Below are positions 34,233-46,725 of a stretch of DNA of 64,000 nt, one piece after another. The DNA is taken from the NCBI GenBank assembly GCA_943735955.1, contig OX030956.1, positions 7,827,145-7,891,144 on the forward strand, written 5' to 3'. Within the stretch, counting starts at the first letter, position 1, and every line of letters starts with the position of its first letter. Source of the stretch: Piscicola geometra. Lineage: Eukaryota; Annelida; Clitellata; Hirudinida; Piscicolidae. The notes beneath the pieces were generated by a model, which saw nothing but the letters and a program-made list of their open reading frames with translations, had not been told where the DNA came from and did not search any database. Made by a program: the position numbers and the translations under genes.

Positions 34233-34500
34233 CGAACCACCCCCCCCCCCACTTTTCTCTTTTTTTTTGAAATCTTGTTTTGATACGAGCATAATCGTCA
34301 AGCATGACAGAAAAAATAATTTTTACATAGTAATACATTGTGAGTATGTGTAGTTTTAGTGAGAGCTGTCTAAAACAACATTATTCTTTGCTTACTTAAA
34401 TATTCGTATCAAAACAGAATCTAAAGAATGTCTTTTTAAGTGGAGGGAAGGAGGATCTTGACCCCGGGACCCTTCCAGGATTTGCAGCAGATCGCCGCCC
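34230..34500 (-). mobile_element. Miniature inverted-repeat element, GGGCGGCGATC family, copy 2
   Basis: It ends at 34500 with GATCGCCGCCC and contains ACATTGTGAGTATGTGTAGT and TTTGCTTACTTAAATATTCG, the reverse complements of blocks in copy 1. The opposite end is lost in a poly-C run at about 34239. It lies 47 bases from the tRNA gene. Confidence 0.7.
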
Positions 34501-34547
34501 TTGACTGTTTATCCATTGCTTCCACTGGGTCTCTTCTGTGGAAAAAA

Positions 34548-34619
34548 CTCCCCGTCCGGGAATTGAACCCGGGTCTCCCGCGTGACAGGCGGGGATACTT
34601 ACCACTATACTAACGAGGA
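34548..34619 (-). tRNA. tRNA-Asp (anticodon GTC)
   Basis: The 72-base minus-strand gene starts TCCTCGTTAGTATAGTGGTA (A box) and contains GGGTTCAATTCCCGG (B box/T arm). The anticodon GTC is at plus 34584-34586 in the loop CCTGTCACG. The acceptor arm pairs TCCTCGT with the 3' ACGGGGAG allowing one weak pair. A T6 terminator (plus 34542-34547) follows directly. No intron, and CCA is not encoded, as usual for eukaryotes. Confidence 0.95.
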
Positions 34620-35061
34620 AGATGTTATAGCTTATTGTATTGTATTGTATTGTTTTGTATTGTTTATTTTCTGTATTGTCTTTTATTTATTTTTTTCATT
34701 CTATTTATTTCTATCTACTACCAGGATTCGTAAATTGTTTTTCTTTCAAAATCATTTTTATAGTACTTTTTTCGTAATGGAAAAATAAAAATTATTTATA
34801 ATTTAAAGAATTGAAAGGATATTCGATGATTCAATTTTTTTAAACAATAATCCTTAAGAGCTCACATAGGATTTTTGTATAATATGAGTTGCATATAAAA
34901 ACTTCGCATGGAATAGTGCGTGGATACTGCCTATCCCTGATTGATGGTATTTTAGATCATCTGTAAACATGAATTAATCAAACGGTCTAAAGTTTCACGA
35001 ATTCAAGAAATTATTAACAATTAATAAGTTTATATAAAAATTTCAAAAAAGTACTTTAAAT
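34620..35061. other. Intergenic, upstream of the zinc-finger gene
   Basis: A degenerate TGTATTGTATTGTATTG tract at 34636-34680, then AT-rich sequence to the start codon. No clear core promoter element. Confidence 0.5.
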
Positions 35062-36596
35062 ATGAAAAGTGACCAAAAGCGCGTATCGGCGTTGCTAGTG
35101 CAAACGGTGAGTTTGTTGTGCAAGAATGGCCTGCACTTTGAAAAGAACCTCCACATCCAAGGTCTGCTGGCGATCACTGTCGACGAAAAAGACGTTTTCA
35201 TTGTGCAGCTCGACGACAATCTGAGGCCGAAGAAGCTTGAGAAGTCTTGCCCAGTCCTGCATGGCGCTGTTGAACCCTCCATTGGCAGTCTCTCGCCAGA
35301 CAAGAGCGACCATCACATAGATCATCATCATGATAGTGAGAAGACGTCAGAAGACAAATTAAATGATCAAGCAGATAAAAATGATGAGTTCCTTGAACAT
35401 TACAATTACCACAACAACATCACTTCAAATCATGTTGAAGAAAATGAAACGCAAAATGAGGATCAAGGAAAAGATGGCGATGAGATCATATTCATCAAAG
35501 CAGAAATGTCTGCACTTGAAGACAAAAATGAAAATGAAACTTCCAGCATACTTTCCTCCAGTGATTTAACACAAAACATGTTTAAGAATGACCTCATTCC
35601 AATCAGCCAATTCAGCGACCCCTACCACATGCACAACAACCACAAACACCCATTAGAGAGGGGCAGGAAAAGAAGAAATCAACGGAGGCCTGATGACAAC
35701 ATGGCGCCCATTGAAAATCTCGAAAACTCCCTCGTCTCTTCCTATGACAACTTCCATCCCTACAAGAACGACCAATCGACAGACCTAGTCAAGGAATCGG
35801 TGAGTTCACTCATGTTTCACAATGTACAACTTGAGAGATAAATCTCATATTGTGGTTATTACTTTATCAAGATTTTAATAACTTTATTAAATATGTAAAT
35901 TTTAGGATAAAATGAATCTTAAAACTGTAACATGGAACATGAATGCCACCACAGTGGACGTACACCAAGTACCACCACTCTTTCAAGCACTCTCCCAAAC
36001 TCGCGCAGTCGAACTACACCTCTCCCACTTACGCAGACAACGACAGTCTAATGCTCTTCAACAGAAACGACAACCACTCCAACATAAGCAACAACAACAA
36101 CAATGACAACAGCAATAGTGACTTCAAATTCAATCCAGGCAACAACAACACGTACCCGCGTCGTCGCAGCAACATGAAGACAGTGGTGTGTCAGTACCCT
36201 GACTGCGGCAAGACCTTCTGTCACAGCTGTCACCTGTACCGACACCAGCGTCTCAAACACGGCCACCGCTACGGCGTGGTGTCGCAGGCGTCGTTCAAGT
36301 GCCAGCATGCCAAGTGTGGCAAGGTCTTCTACCGCCGTTCCAGCCTCATCAACCACTGCTTCCATGTTCACTCTACCTCCACCACATCCTCCTCCGAACC
36401 TCCCAACACCTTCCCCTTTCCTCCTCCTCCTCTTCCTTCCCTAGATCATCATCATCATGATCATCATGAAAACCTCCTTCTGCAGTGCACCAACAACAAC
36501 AGTGACAATGGTGTGGGAGAGGGGGAGTACGACATGCCACTGCAGGAACACAAGGACAACATGGCGGAGTGCAGTGATGCCTTCCTCACTCAGTGA
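35062..36596 (+). CDS. Two-finger C2H2 zinc-finger protein with conserved-looking N-terminus
   Basis: Two exons, 35062-35799 and 35955-36596, join in phase 0 (LVKES then WTYTKYHHSF) for 459 residues. Residues about 5-55 (RVSALLVQTVSLLCKNGLHF, then IQGLLAITVDEKDVFIVQLD) look like a folded domain, encoded in GC-richer sequence than the rest. The middle is disordered, rich in Asn, Asp, Glu and His, with a basic RGRKRRNQRR cluster, a likely nuclear localisation signal. Near the C-terminus are two fingers of CX4C-X12-HX4H type: CQYPDCGKTFCHSCHLYRHQ and CQHAKCGKVFYRRSSLINHC. A low-complexity Pro/His/Ser tail follows. AATAAA lies at 36873-36878. Probably a nuclear DNA-binding protein. I do not recognise the orthologue. 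Confidence 0.75.
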
Positions 36597-39007
36597 CGTC
36601 ACTCTCTCCTTTATTGGAAGGGTGGAATGCTGGGGATGATGGGATGATGCACCCTAACCCCAACCCATCACCCTTCTGATGCAGGGTTGAATGGTGCGCA
36701 TGATGGGTTTTGTTTGTGAGTAGTTCAGTACAGTAATGTTCTTGTACAGTGGTCATATTTGTTTTCGTTGGTGGGTCTCATAAGAGTCTGTGTACACTTA
36801 GTTGGCCCTTATGCTTAGTGACAAACCTCACATTAGTCCCCTTAGTTGATTAATTGTAAAATTAATTTATTTAATAAATGAATGTATTTATTAATTAATG
36901 AAGTGTCTTTCTCAAAATCGATTGTGGCATATTGGTAGCAACAAGTTAGAAATGCGTCAGAGACTGTAAAAATTCGTTTGTTACAGAGTCCTCCTTTTCT
37001 TTGAACTAGGATCGTTAAATAAAGATAACATAAGCTAGCACCCTTCAAGGTGTTCTCTTTAGAAAATATTTTTGTATCATCATCATCATCATTCGGTGAC
37101 AAGACTGTACTGTGAAGCACCATTGCACAGGAAACCCTAAGTAACCTCAATGATACTGTGAAGTACTGAGACTGAGAGAAAGTAGTGTCAGTATGTTTGT
37201 GTGTGTGTGTGTGTGTGTGTGTGGAGGGGGGGGGTGAGGAGAGAATGCAGTCATGGGGGTAGAAAGGCAGGTAGCTGTGAGAAGTGCTGTGGAGCTGATG
37301 GAAGGATGAGCTGAAATGAGCAGGTGGAATGTATTACAAGAAGACCAAAAAAATTTGTTAAAAAATAGTGAGCATTTATTTATGTGTGCGTTTTTGTGTA
37401 GAAGTGTGTGTAATTGTGAGCGTGGATGTATGTGATAGAATTGGATGTATGTGAATGTGCGTGGATGTATGTGGTTGTATGTGGATGTATGCATGAGTCA
37501 TGGATGGCTGTTGTGGATAGCGAGTATGGATGGAATGCTGGATGCGTACGCTTGCTGTGTGGATATATCCTTTGTTTGGGCCGATGTTTCGGCTTATGTT
37601 GATTACATTGCAGTAAGCCAACTTTTTAGTCGATAATCTTGTCTAAATGTTTGACCTGGAGCGCGCATTAATTTTCCATATTTATGTATCTTTTTAAGTC
37701 CTTCTTTGTCACTTTTTTGACATGCAACTTCTATGTTTTTTAATGGATTTTTTAATATATTATAAATAAAATTAAAAACTTCTATAAATTTAATAACGAT
37801 TTCAAACTTCTAATATTTTTTTAATATTTACTTTAAAATATTTTTAAGGCTAAATTATTATGAAATGAATTATTTGAAACTGATTATATTTGAAAAAAAG
37901 AAAATAAGAATTTTTGTGTGTGTGTGGATGATTGATGAGAAAATGGATGGACGAAAAATTGGATGGGTTGATGAATGGGAGAATGAGTGAATGACTGAAT
38001 GAGTGGATGAGTGATCGGGGAAATAGAAAAACTTTTCGAATGAAAGGATGGGTGGATGAGAAAATGAAGGGATGAAAAGTGAGAAAGATAATAACGAAAT
38101 GAATAAATGGAGGAGTTAAAAAAGGATGAGTGAATGATTTGAGCGATTGAAAGAAAGAATGATGAGTTGGAAGAATGAAGAATGAGGGATGAGTGGATGG
38201 GTAAATAGATAAAGCTGTGCTCATTGGATGGATGGATGCAGCTTGCAGGTTATTGATCAGCCGGAGGATGAATGGTGGAGAGGATGCAGATGATTTTGAT
38301 GATGAAGATGATAAAGATAAAAAACCTGTACATTTGGAATTTGAGTATACTTCGAAAGGTTTATTCAAGCGTTTATAAAAATAAGATATATTTTGATGAA
38401 GAATATTTTCATGATTCTAACCTGATGATGGTGGTGATGATAAAAATAATAATGATGATGATGATTATGCTGATGATGAAGAAGATGATGATAAAAATAA
38501 TGATGATGCTGATGATGATGAAGATAATGGTGATGATGATGATGCATGCAACGATATATGGCTGGTGAGGAGGATGAGAATAGAGATTAATAAGTTGGAA
38601 AGGGTCAAGATGGCGCTACCACTTATATTATATTTATTTATTAATTTTCATTAAGTTTTCTTTTATAAGTTATAATGGAAAACTTAATGAACATTAAAAG
38701 GAAGAAACAGGTTTGCTCAACTGGGTATGCCTTGGAACATCCGAATTAACTTTATTCCCTAGCTTTTTTGTAGATAAACGCTGTTTCAATTTTATTTTTC
38801 AATCAGTGATTTATCTTCGGCTAATAATGTTTTTGAATAATATGACTTTACTTGAGTCACAAAACTACTTAAAAAGGTAAATTATAAGTAGATAAAAATA
38901 GCGTCAAGATTTGAATAAATGATGTGTGAGAATCTTTATAAGAACTTTGTTTCATTTTATTTCACTTTCTTGCTTTCATAAAAGACGTGAATAGCAATGG
39001 TTAAAAG
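36597..39007. other. 3' UTR then simple-repeat-rich intergenic sequence
   Basis: After the zinc-finger gene's 3' UTR there are (CAT)n at 37077-37092, (GT)n at 37197-37222, GTGGATGTATGT repeats (37420-37490), GGATGAATGG-type degenerate repeats (37925-38260) and (GATGAT)n (38280-38545). No gene supported. Confidence 0.55.
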
Positions 39008-40997
39008 CAGGAGCGCAGCCAGCAAAAAGTTCTGGGGGGGGGGGGGGTAGGGGAGCGGGGGGGCTCAACTTAGGTAAAAACTTTCAATTGTTTTACCCAT
39101 ATACCACCACTGTGTTGTTTTTGCAAAATCATTTTTTCCCCGTTTCAATACCGAGTTTTTTTCAATTTTTTTTACAATAAATTCGAAATTTTAATTAATA
39201 AGTTAATTTTTTAAATTTTTATGTTTCTAATCTTTTATTTCATGTTCACATTTAAAATGTCTCAAAACAATCTTTTCTCGCATAAATATTTGTTTACTTT
39301 TTTCGTTCGAATTTAGTATTTTTATCAAAATTTAGTTTCAATTTCAGGGTGAAAAGATACTTAACACTTAAATTTTTTATTATTTCAAATAACTTTTAAA
39401 GCGTTTTCAGTGCATTTGAAAATCAATGCTGCGTTTTCACAAAATTTTGATGTACATGATATAATATGATTTTTAATAGACCTGGTCATTTATAAAAATA
39501 TTTATTATGGAAATAATAAAATTATTAGGTATTATGAAATTTATAAAATTAATATTCAGATTTGAATTTTTGAATTGAATGTTGATTTTTATATTTTGAA
39601 AAAATTCCAAGCCGCAAATGCTTCACACTTGAAGCTTTTATAGAAAAAAAGATAATTTTTTCACTTCTCATAGATTGATTATAAATTAAAAATAATTATA
39701 AAATTTGGCAACAACACGAGAGTTTGAGTGTGCTGTTGTAATTTACGTTAAATATTTTGCTTTGTTGTAATTAAAGTAATTACATACAATAATTATTACT
39801 ACTATAACTAATAAAATAACTAGAATTGAAAATTTATCGAACTATTTGCAATTGAAATTTATTTCTGTTTTAATAAATGTGGTTTAAATCCATTTATTTA
39901 TGATTATATCACGTTGCGTTTTCGCAACATTTGTCTCATTGAAACTTATGAAATAATTGTTTTACATTTTCTAGAGTTATTATAACCATTTAATGGAAGT
40001 CTGAATGTAAATTTTATGTGAATTTTCTTTTCGGGTAGCATCGGTAAATGGGCTATATCGAAACTACCAATTATAATTAATAAAGAGTTTAATTAATGAT
40101 AAAAAACTAAAAACTAAGTTGCATAGTAATCTTAGCGTTACGTCATCCTTTTTGAAACTAAGGGAAAAAGTAAAAAATAAGTTTGATATGAGACCCTAAA
40201 GTTTAGGACCTAAACAGTCCAAATTTTTTTATAAATATCTAGTTAAAACTAAATTTGATGTCTTCTCAGTTAAAAAATAATGTATCGATCATTTTGTGAA
40301 AATCGTTTCCTTATTTCATTCATTGTAAGAAGTGCAGTAGCTGTTTTGCTAGCAGATATTCTCAAATAAGCTTTGCAAACGACAAGCCGACACAGTCGTT
40401 CTAAGATGAATTTTAATAAGCGGAAGTTTAGAAAATGCTCTTTCTGCATCTTATGAAGTAATTGGCAGAGTCAGAGCAACATCGAGCATTTAGTGCAACT
40501 CTGGCTGAAGACTTGTGGCTCAAAAGAGTTCTTGCAGTTCGATACATGCAATGAGATTAGACTGATCCGCACGTGAACTTGTTGATGTGATTTTGAGCTG
40601 TCTTTGGACAGTTTCAGCATCCTTTCCATGAAGGTTGCAGAATTTCGAAAGTTCGGGAGTTATTTTGTCCTTCTGCGTTGTTCTATATATGTGGCGGGAA
40701 GAATGTACATTTGATAAGTGTCGAGATATAAAAGTTTAATTAAGGTCCTATGGGGCTCTATTTTTCCCCAGAATTTGTCACATGTTAGTGTTATTTATTG
40801 GGATCTCTATGTTCTGTAGTGATATATAAAGTCTTTCGTGAGATAAAGGCCTGATGGCATTTTGGAGAAAATATTTTTATCCTATAGCATGTTGAAAAAA
40901 CCATTACCCCGCCCCCCCCCCCCCAAAATCTTATCAAATTTTGAAAAATTACAAGACCCTTGAGCCCCCTCTCAGCCCCCGCCTGGTTGCGCCACTG
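39008..40997. mobile_element. Decayed hAT-like element, about 2 kb
   Basis: The left end CAGGAGCGCAGCCAGCA and the right end, read inverted, CAGTGGCGCAACCAGGC match at most positions; both continue into G-rich runs (39039-39067) and C-rich runs (40909-40923). Flanks GTTAAAAG (39000-39007) and TTTTAAAG (40998-41005) agree at 6 of 8 bases, consistent with an old 8-bp duplication. Part of the interior (40370-40720) looks like former coding sequence, but no transposase motif can be read. Confidence 0.6.
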
Positions 40998-42566
40998 TTT
41001 TAAAGGCAAATACATGTAAAGAATAAGCATTTTACTCCAAATGTCGTGAGTTCGATTCATACCATTGAAGTACTTCATGAAGCCAAGAACTACAAGAACC
41101 AAACATGAGAAGACAAAAGTTTACTCTTGTGAGATCTAATAGAACTGATAGCTGGAAAACATAAAAGACATCGCTATGAAGTTCACTTTTTCTCCATCAA
41201 AGTCATATTCTCGCATTTAACTCAAAACTATTTAAAATGCCTTCTTCTTCCTTCGCCTTCGAAGATGTTGCACAAACGATCAACAATGCAGATCCTTAAA
41301 GATTGCGCTAAAAATAATTCAAAGAGTAAGTTATTTCCCTGAGAATTGATTTGTGCCTTTCAATAAATTATAGATAACACAGCCATAAATATTCTCTTGT
41401 GTGTGCCCTCTATTCCCTGAGTTTAGGTTCTATATAAGCATCCACTTGAAACTAGTTAATAATGAAACCAAATATTAAAATGAGTTTTACTAACTATTTA
41501 AATCATAATCCAATGAGCTTATCATTATCATTAAAGGTAATTTTTTTTCTTGGCTGATTTCAATCGTTTCACTGGAATGTCTGGAGGATGAAATTCAGAA
41601 TGCTGATTAACGGATATGCGCAGGAGTTGATGGATGCATGAATATGAGGATAAATTAATAAAGGGATGTCTATGAGTTGGTGGATAGGTTGATGGGTGGA
41701 TTGGTTGAAGGATTTAATCATTTATGAACATAAACGATCTTTAAAAAAACAACAAAAAAACAAAGTTAAAATATTTCAAAACTGATTAATGCAAAAACAT
41801 GAAATTGTTCATCCGTGTTTGGCATGTTTGTCTTAGAAAGTAGCTCAGTTACTTTTTATGATAAGATGGATAGAAAAGATATAATGACGGTCTTTGATTA
41901 TCAAAAGGTCGAGAAGTTTTTAAAACAAAGTATGTATATAACTCATTCGTCAAATAAATTGCTTCCGAAAACAACTTTTTCATACCAGTAAAGGTTTTAT
42001 AAACATAAAAACTTATTCGGAATGTAATCAGTTTAAATTCATTGTTTTTATTTCATAAAAAGAGTAATTTTGTATAAGTAACTAAAAAAAACAATATAAA
42101 ATCTAGTTTAAGGAATGAGCGGGAGAATAGATGGACGGATGGTCAGGAGATGGATGGATGAAGAGATAAATGGATTAATTGATGGATGGGTCAACAGAGA
42201 AAAATGAGCGTGATGGATAGAACGATGCCTTTAGAAAATGAGATTTTAAAGTTTTGTCATTGCTTTTGTTCTTCCTTCCGTTCTTCCTTCCTTCAGGCAG
42301 GCGCTTCCAGCCATTATATAGCGCTTTATCGACTCAAATGTATGGGGGGTCTCGCTTGATGGATCTGCCAAACGGGATGCATTTTAATTGTTCTGAAATG
42401 GAAAAAATGTAGTAAAATGTATTAAAATATTTTCACATTTAGATTGTTTGAGTTTCAAAAATATAAAATTAGTTATTGACATTGATAAACTGTATGAAAC
42501 GTTTTAATTGGAAAATCAATTTAGAAAGTTTAAAATAACTAATATAACAACAAGAAACTTAACTTT
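40998..42566. other. Intergenic sequence
   Basis: No supported gene. Degenerate GATGGATGG-type repeats occur at 41590-41705 and 42112-42225. Confidence 0.45.
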
Positions 42567-43090
42567 TTAATTAATGCTGTGCTTTAATCTACGTTATCAA
42601 CTCGTTATTAAATTAACGCATCTAAAATGTTACAGATAACCAAATGTAACGTAATTACACTAATTAGACTTATTTTTATTTCTTTACGCTAAAGAGAATA
42701 TTTTTCATGTCTTTTAAACATTTTTGGTTTCAATCTTCTTCATGTCTTTATGTTTATCTATTGATTTATTTAGGCATTGGGGACTTCATGAAAAAGCATA
42801 GAAGTAGTGATGCCAATTGAGAAAATGATCCAGCATATGTAATTCGTTTTAAAGAAAAATTAATTTCCGAACTGGAGCAGAAAAAGATGGATTTGAATGG
42901 TTAAGAATTGCTACATCATTAAATTCCCGATATAAAATTGTAAATATCGATAAAAAAAGAAAGTGAATTAATATGGCATGAGTTGGAGAAACTAGTAAAG
43001 AATGAGGAAATCTCTGAAACTGAGAACGGATGGGGTAGAAATCTACCAGAAACAATTATTTTAAACAGTTTCATACAGATTACGTTCAAA
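42567..43090 (+). pseudogene. hAT transposase fragment, same family as 21772
   Basis: Begins GCTGTGCTTTAATCTACGTT, the family end seen at 54277 and inverted at 271. The plus strand, through several stops, encodes SELEQKKMDLNG, then WLRIATSLNSRYKIVNI and SELIWHELEKLVKNEE, parallel to WLRIATSLDPRFKNL and WKELEKLLEDN at 22472-22350. TGATTGATTGATT follows. Confidence 0.6.
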
Positions 43091-43557
43091 AGATTGAATA
43101 ATGTTAACTGATTGATTGATTCAATGATTGAGGTTTGACGTGATTATGATGTCCATGACGTCATTGTGTCACAATGCTTACACGTCATAAGTTATGTATT
43201 GCATTGACCTATGGTTGTAAAACTAAGAACGTCTTCCAAAACAAGTGTTTCCATAAGGTCACTTGAATGTGAAACTGAAGCGTGTCGCTTGTGTATGTTC
43301 TTTGCATTTAGGTTCGCTGCACTTTGAGAATTTCAATGCCGTTCTTTGACGTTGGATATTGGACAGACATGAGACCAATCCGGTTTCTTGACCAACATTT
43401 GGACACCATCAAATCTGTTGTATCTATCTCTTGGCACGCGTCTGTTAAAGACTAGTCCCCTACGATTTCAGTGAGTGCTTTGTTTTCAGCTTTGTGAACA
43501 CCAACAAGAATTAGTAAACCAATGTATCAAAGAAATTCTTCTTTTTTCATTTTTTTC

Positions 43558-43875
43558 TACATTTCATAAGGACACATTTCAGTTTCTTTATTTGTCCACT
43601 TCAACATTTCTTCAACGATAGAGTCTCGATTGAAAAACTGGAAGGCTGTCTTAGGAATGGCAACACTTCGCAAGGCAAATCGAGTTGGACCTGGCTTCAT
43701 ATGCATGATGTTCTCTTTTCCGAATGTCTGACTACAATGGGACGCACAGGTTCACTTTGTCACATTTAGACATAAATGCACCACTTTTACTTTGTGCCGC
43801 TGCTCCATCATCAAAACTGTCATTGCTATCATCATTTGAAGACACCTCCATGTCGTCTTTACTGTTAGCAGCTTT
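43558..43875 (-). pseudogene. piggyBac-like transposase N-terminal fragment
   Basis: The minus strand encodes an acidic stretch (DDMEVSSNDDSNDSFDDGAA) and, after a frame break, KPGPTRFALRSV and then TAFQFFNRDSIVEEMLKWTN before a stop. The PGPTR...AF..FF...I.EEI..TN pattern is the start of the PiggyBac transposase (DDE_Tnp_1_7) domain. The catalytic region is not present. Confidence 0.6.
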
Positions 43876-44707
43876 TTTGCTTTGATCTGCATCCCATGGA
43901 CCTGGAATACACAGTTTGATGAGATCTTCATTATCACTGTTATCACGGGACCTTTATTTATTTTTCGTCATCGCTCATTTGATTGTCCTATCGCTGCTAG
44001 TTTTTCAATAGTCACTCATGCCTTATTTCACTGCTTTCATCGCTGCTTTATTCATTCGTCTGTTTTCTATTTGATTTTTACCAATAAAAAATAGAAGACA
44101 GAAAAAATGGACGATTACGCAGAAAAACTAATTGTTTTACAATTGATGAGAAAAACCGGTTGATTTTTTTACCTAACAAAAGAAAAGCAAGGGAGACCGG
44201 GCAATATGACGGATATCTGTTTTTTCAGTGTTTTACTGGGTGAGGACATGAAACCAACATTATGGTTCCTCCTATCTGCATTCCTTTAAATAAAAGTACG
44301 GAAACGCTGAAATCGCCATTTTATTTTAGTTTATTTTATATTGTTTTCCGGGGTAACGTTTTAACATTTATAAATTTTAAATAAGCTTTGCTACAGAAAT
44401 AGGGAGGATATTTCGTTTCTTTAAAATATTTGTTAGTAGTTTATTTCAAATACTATCTATTACATTAAATCTTTGTGATTTAAGTGCATTCATCCATGGC
44501 AAAGAAAATTTTAAACCATGCAGTCCAGGGCAAGATGGAAGGGGCAAGATGACGAGCTCGTTATCTTAACTCGTTTTTCAAATTTTATAAAAATAAACAT
44601 GCTTATGATACTGAAGTTTTAGTGCTGGCCTAATTATTAGTTAATTACTACAATTTGAGAAATTACCGCAAAGAATTCATGCAGTAAATTATAGATAATT
44701 ACCAGAA
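43876..44707. other. Intergenic sequence
   Basis: No supported feature. Confidence 0.4.
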
Positions 44708-45073
44708 GCAGCGGTCTGCTGCAAATCTTGTAGGAGTCCTACCCAGCGTGGACGATACTGGGGGTCCTAGGATCCGGATTCCCACACCGCCCAATTAAAA
44801 AAACATTTTAAAAGTTTTGTTTTGATATGAATATTTAAGTAAGCAATGAAAAGTTTTGTTTAAGACAGCTATTACTGTAAATAAACATACTCACAATGTA
44901 TTACTATATAAATTATCCTTTTTATGCCATGTTTAACGATTATGCTCTTATCAAAACAAGAGTTTAAACATATTTTCAATGAACAAAATGGGGGGTCCAC
45001 ATTAAGGTGGATCCCTTCACTACCAAAAAGTTGACAGGTCAGACCCCAGGATCCCCCCAGGATCGGCACCTAT
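44708..45073 (+). mobile_element. Miniature inverted-repeat element, GGGCGGCGATC family, copy 3
   Basis: A diverged copy of the 16672 element: GCAGCGGTCTGCTGCAAATC at the left, CCCAGGATCGGCACCTAT at the right. Inside are AAGTAAGCAATGAAAAGTTT and ACATACTCACAATGTATTAC in the same order. Its length, about 366 bases, equals copy 1. Confidence 0.75.
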
Positions 45074-45499
45074 GATAATTACGGATTTCCAGATTTTCTT
45101 CTATTCTCACACACTTCTAAGCATTGCTTTAAATCAAGTTTGCGACATAATTCAAACTTCAATATTTGTTTTATATTAAAATTAATTTTATTTTTTATTA
45201 ATTATAAAATATAAAAAAAGAGAATGTTTTTATTGCTTTTATCATGAAAAATGAACACAATCAAGAAAACAATAAGTGTTATAGTCAATTTAAGTAAATA
45301 TAAAGACGTTTTTATAGCTTTTATTATGAAAAATGAATACAATCAAGGAAACGATAAATGTTTTAGATGTGTGCTAACATGCTAAGATCGCCTCCAGACC
45401 AAAAAGTCGGAATTATAGTGACAAGATGGTGGGCTTGAAGGTTTAGTCGCCGACGACCCGACCACGACATAGGATGTACTAACCTACTAGAGTTTGGAC

Positions 45500-45722
45500 C
45501 GGGTACCCGATCTGACCGGGTACCCGCGGGAACGGAAAGGAAAATTAATTTCGGGATGGGAAAAGTCGGGATCCAGGAATAGGGTTTTGGGACGGTCACG
45601 GGAATCAACATTCAAATCAGGAACGGGAAAAAACGGGAACGGGAATCAACATTCAAATCAAGAACGGGAAAAAACGGGAACGGGAATCAACTTTTAAATC
45701 GAGAACGGGAAAAACGGAAATA
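45500..45722 (+). repeat. Tandem repeat (ACGGGAACGGGAATCAACATTC...AAATC)
   Basis: About three and a half units of roughly 45 bases between 45600 and 45722 (AACGGGAAAAAACGGGAACG, then GGGAATCAACATTCAAATC). They are preceded by CCGGGTACCCGCGGGAACGG. Such CGGGAACGGG sub-terminal repeats flank the hAT remnant that follows. Confidence 0.75.
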
Positions 45723-45834
45723 AAAGTTATTGGGGTTGGATTTTTAACAATGATTTTTCAGCAAACTTCTAAATATGGAAATCTTTATTTCATCGATACT
45801 CCGTACTTAAAATAAGTATTAAAGGCAATAGAAA

Positions 45835-46672
45835 TGTATAACGAAGCTACCATTGCGTTGTCAATGTCAAAATATCAAAAACTACATTTGAAGTTCTTAT
45901 GGCGAGTCCAAGTATTAGGGAGATTAGAACAAATAGGTGATGATGAAAACTTGTCAGATGAAATCAAAATGGTTGTTATATTATTTTTATTTTATAAATT
46001 ATTAATTTGAATTTGAATGATTAATTTCCAAATTATTTCTCAGTTGATCATTTGGACAAATGGCAGCATGTCTGTTGCATTCCCAGTACGAAAGAATAAT
46101 AAGAAACAAGTTTGGGATAGGAAAGTAATAAATACCAAGACTTTCATTAGAGAAAATTTAATTCTATTTTGTACAGCTAGACCAAGCTGCATTGTCATTG
46201 AGAAAAAAAAACAAATGATGTTTATTTAGACCTATTATGTTTGTTTTTATAACGTAAAAAGTTAAATAAAATTATTATACTATCAAATTATACGAATGAT
46301 TTTATATTTGCAGTTGTGGAGAATAAGAATGTTGGCAAAAAACATATTTTTAACATTATTGAAGAATTAATAATAATGAACGAAGAAAGAATTTCAGAAG
46401 AGGATGAATTGTACAAATATTCACATTTACGTCCAAACAAAGTTGAAGATTATAAAGATTTTTTATTTCATTGGAGTAAAATGAGTAATTTTCCAACACT
46501 ACAAGACGTAGCCAAAATGTTGTTTAGTATACCTGTGAACGGAATTTTTCAGCATGTGGTCGTTTAACTTCAGACCCAAGATCATCTAATTTGAAAGCTA
46601 AAACTCTTGATGGTTTAACCCGTGTGAAAAACACTAAAGACTTGATTGAATTACTCAAAAACAATTACTAAC
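45835..46672 (+). pseudogene. Third hAT transposase remnant, C-terminal half
   Basis: Segments in order: IEMYNEATIALSMSKYQKL, then VVENKNVGKKHIFNII and FPTLQDVAKMLFSIP. After a one-base frame change in a T-run near 46547 comes SACGRLTSDPRSSNLKAKTL, then LDGLTRVKNTKDL. The last is the hAT dimerisation signature (S..GR..T..R..L). The family is distinct from the elements at 21772 and 29921. Confidence 0.65.
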
Positions 46673-46725
46673 TTCAATACATTCATTTCAATAAATACTT
46701 CAATGTACCATTTATTTTTGCTTTA

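Noticed and set aside
37147..38568. Several His/Thr, Ile/Phe/Ser and Met/Asp-rich frames, up to 172 residues
   Set aside because: All derive from GT, GGATGAAT and GAT simple repeats with no conserved segment.
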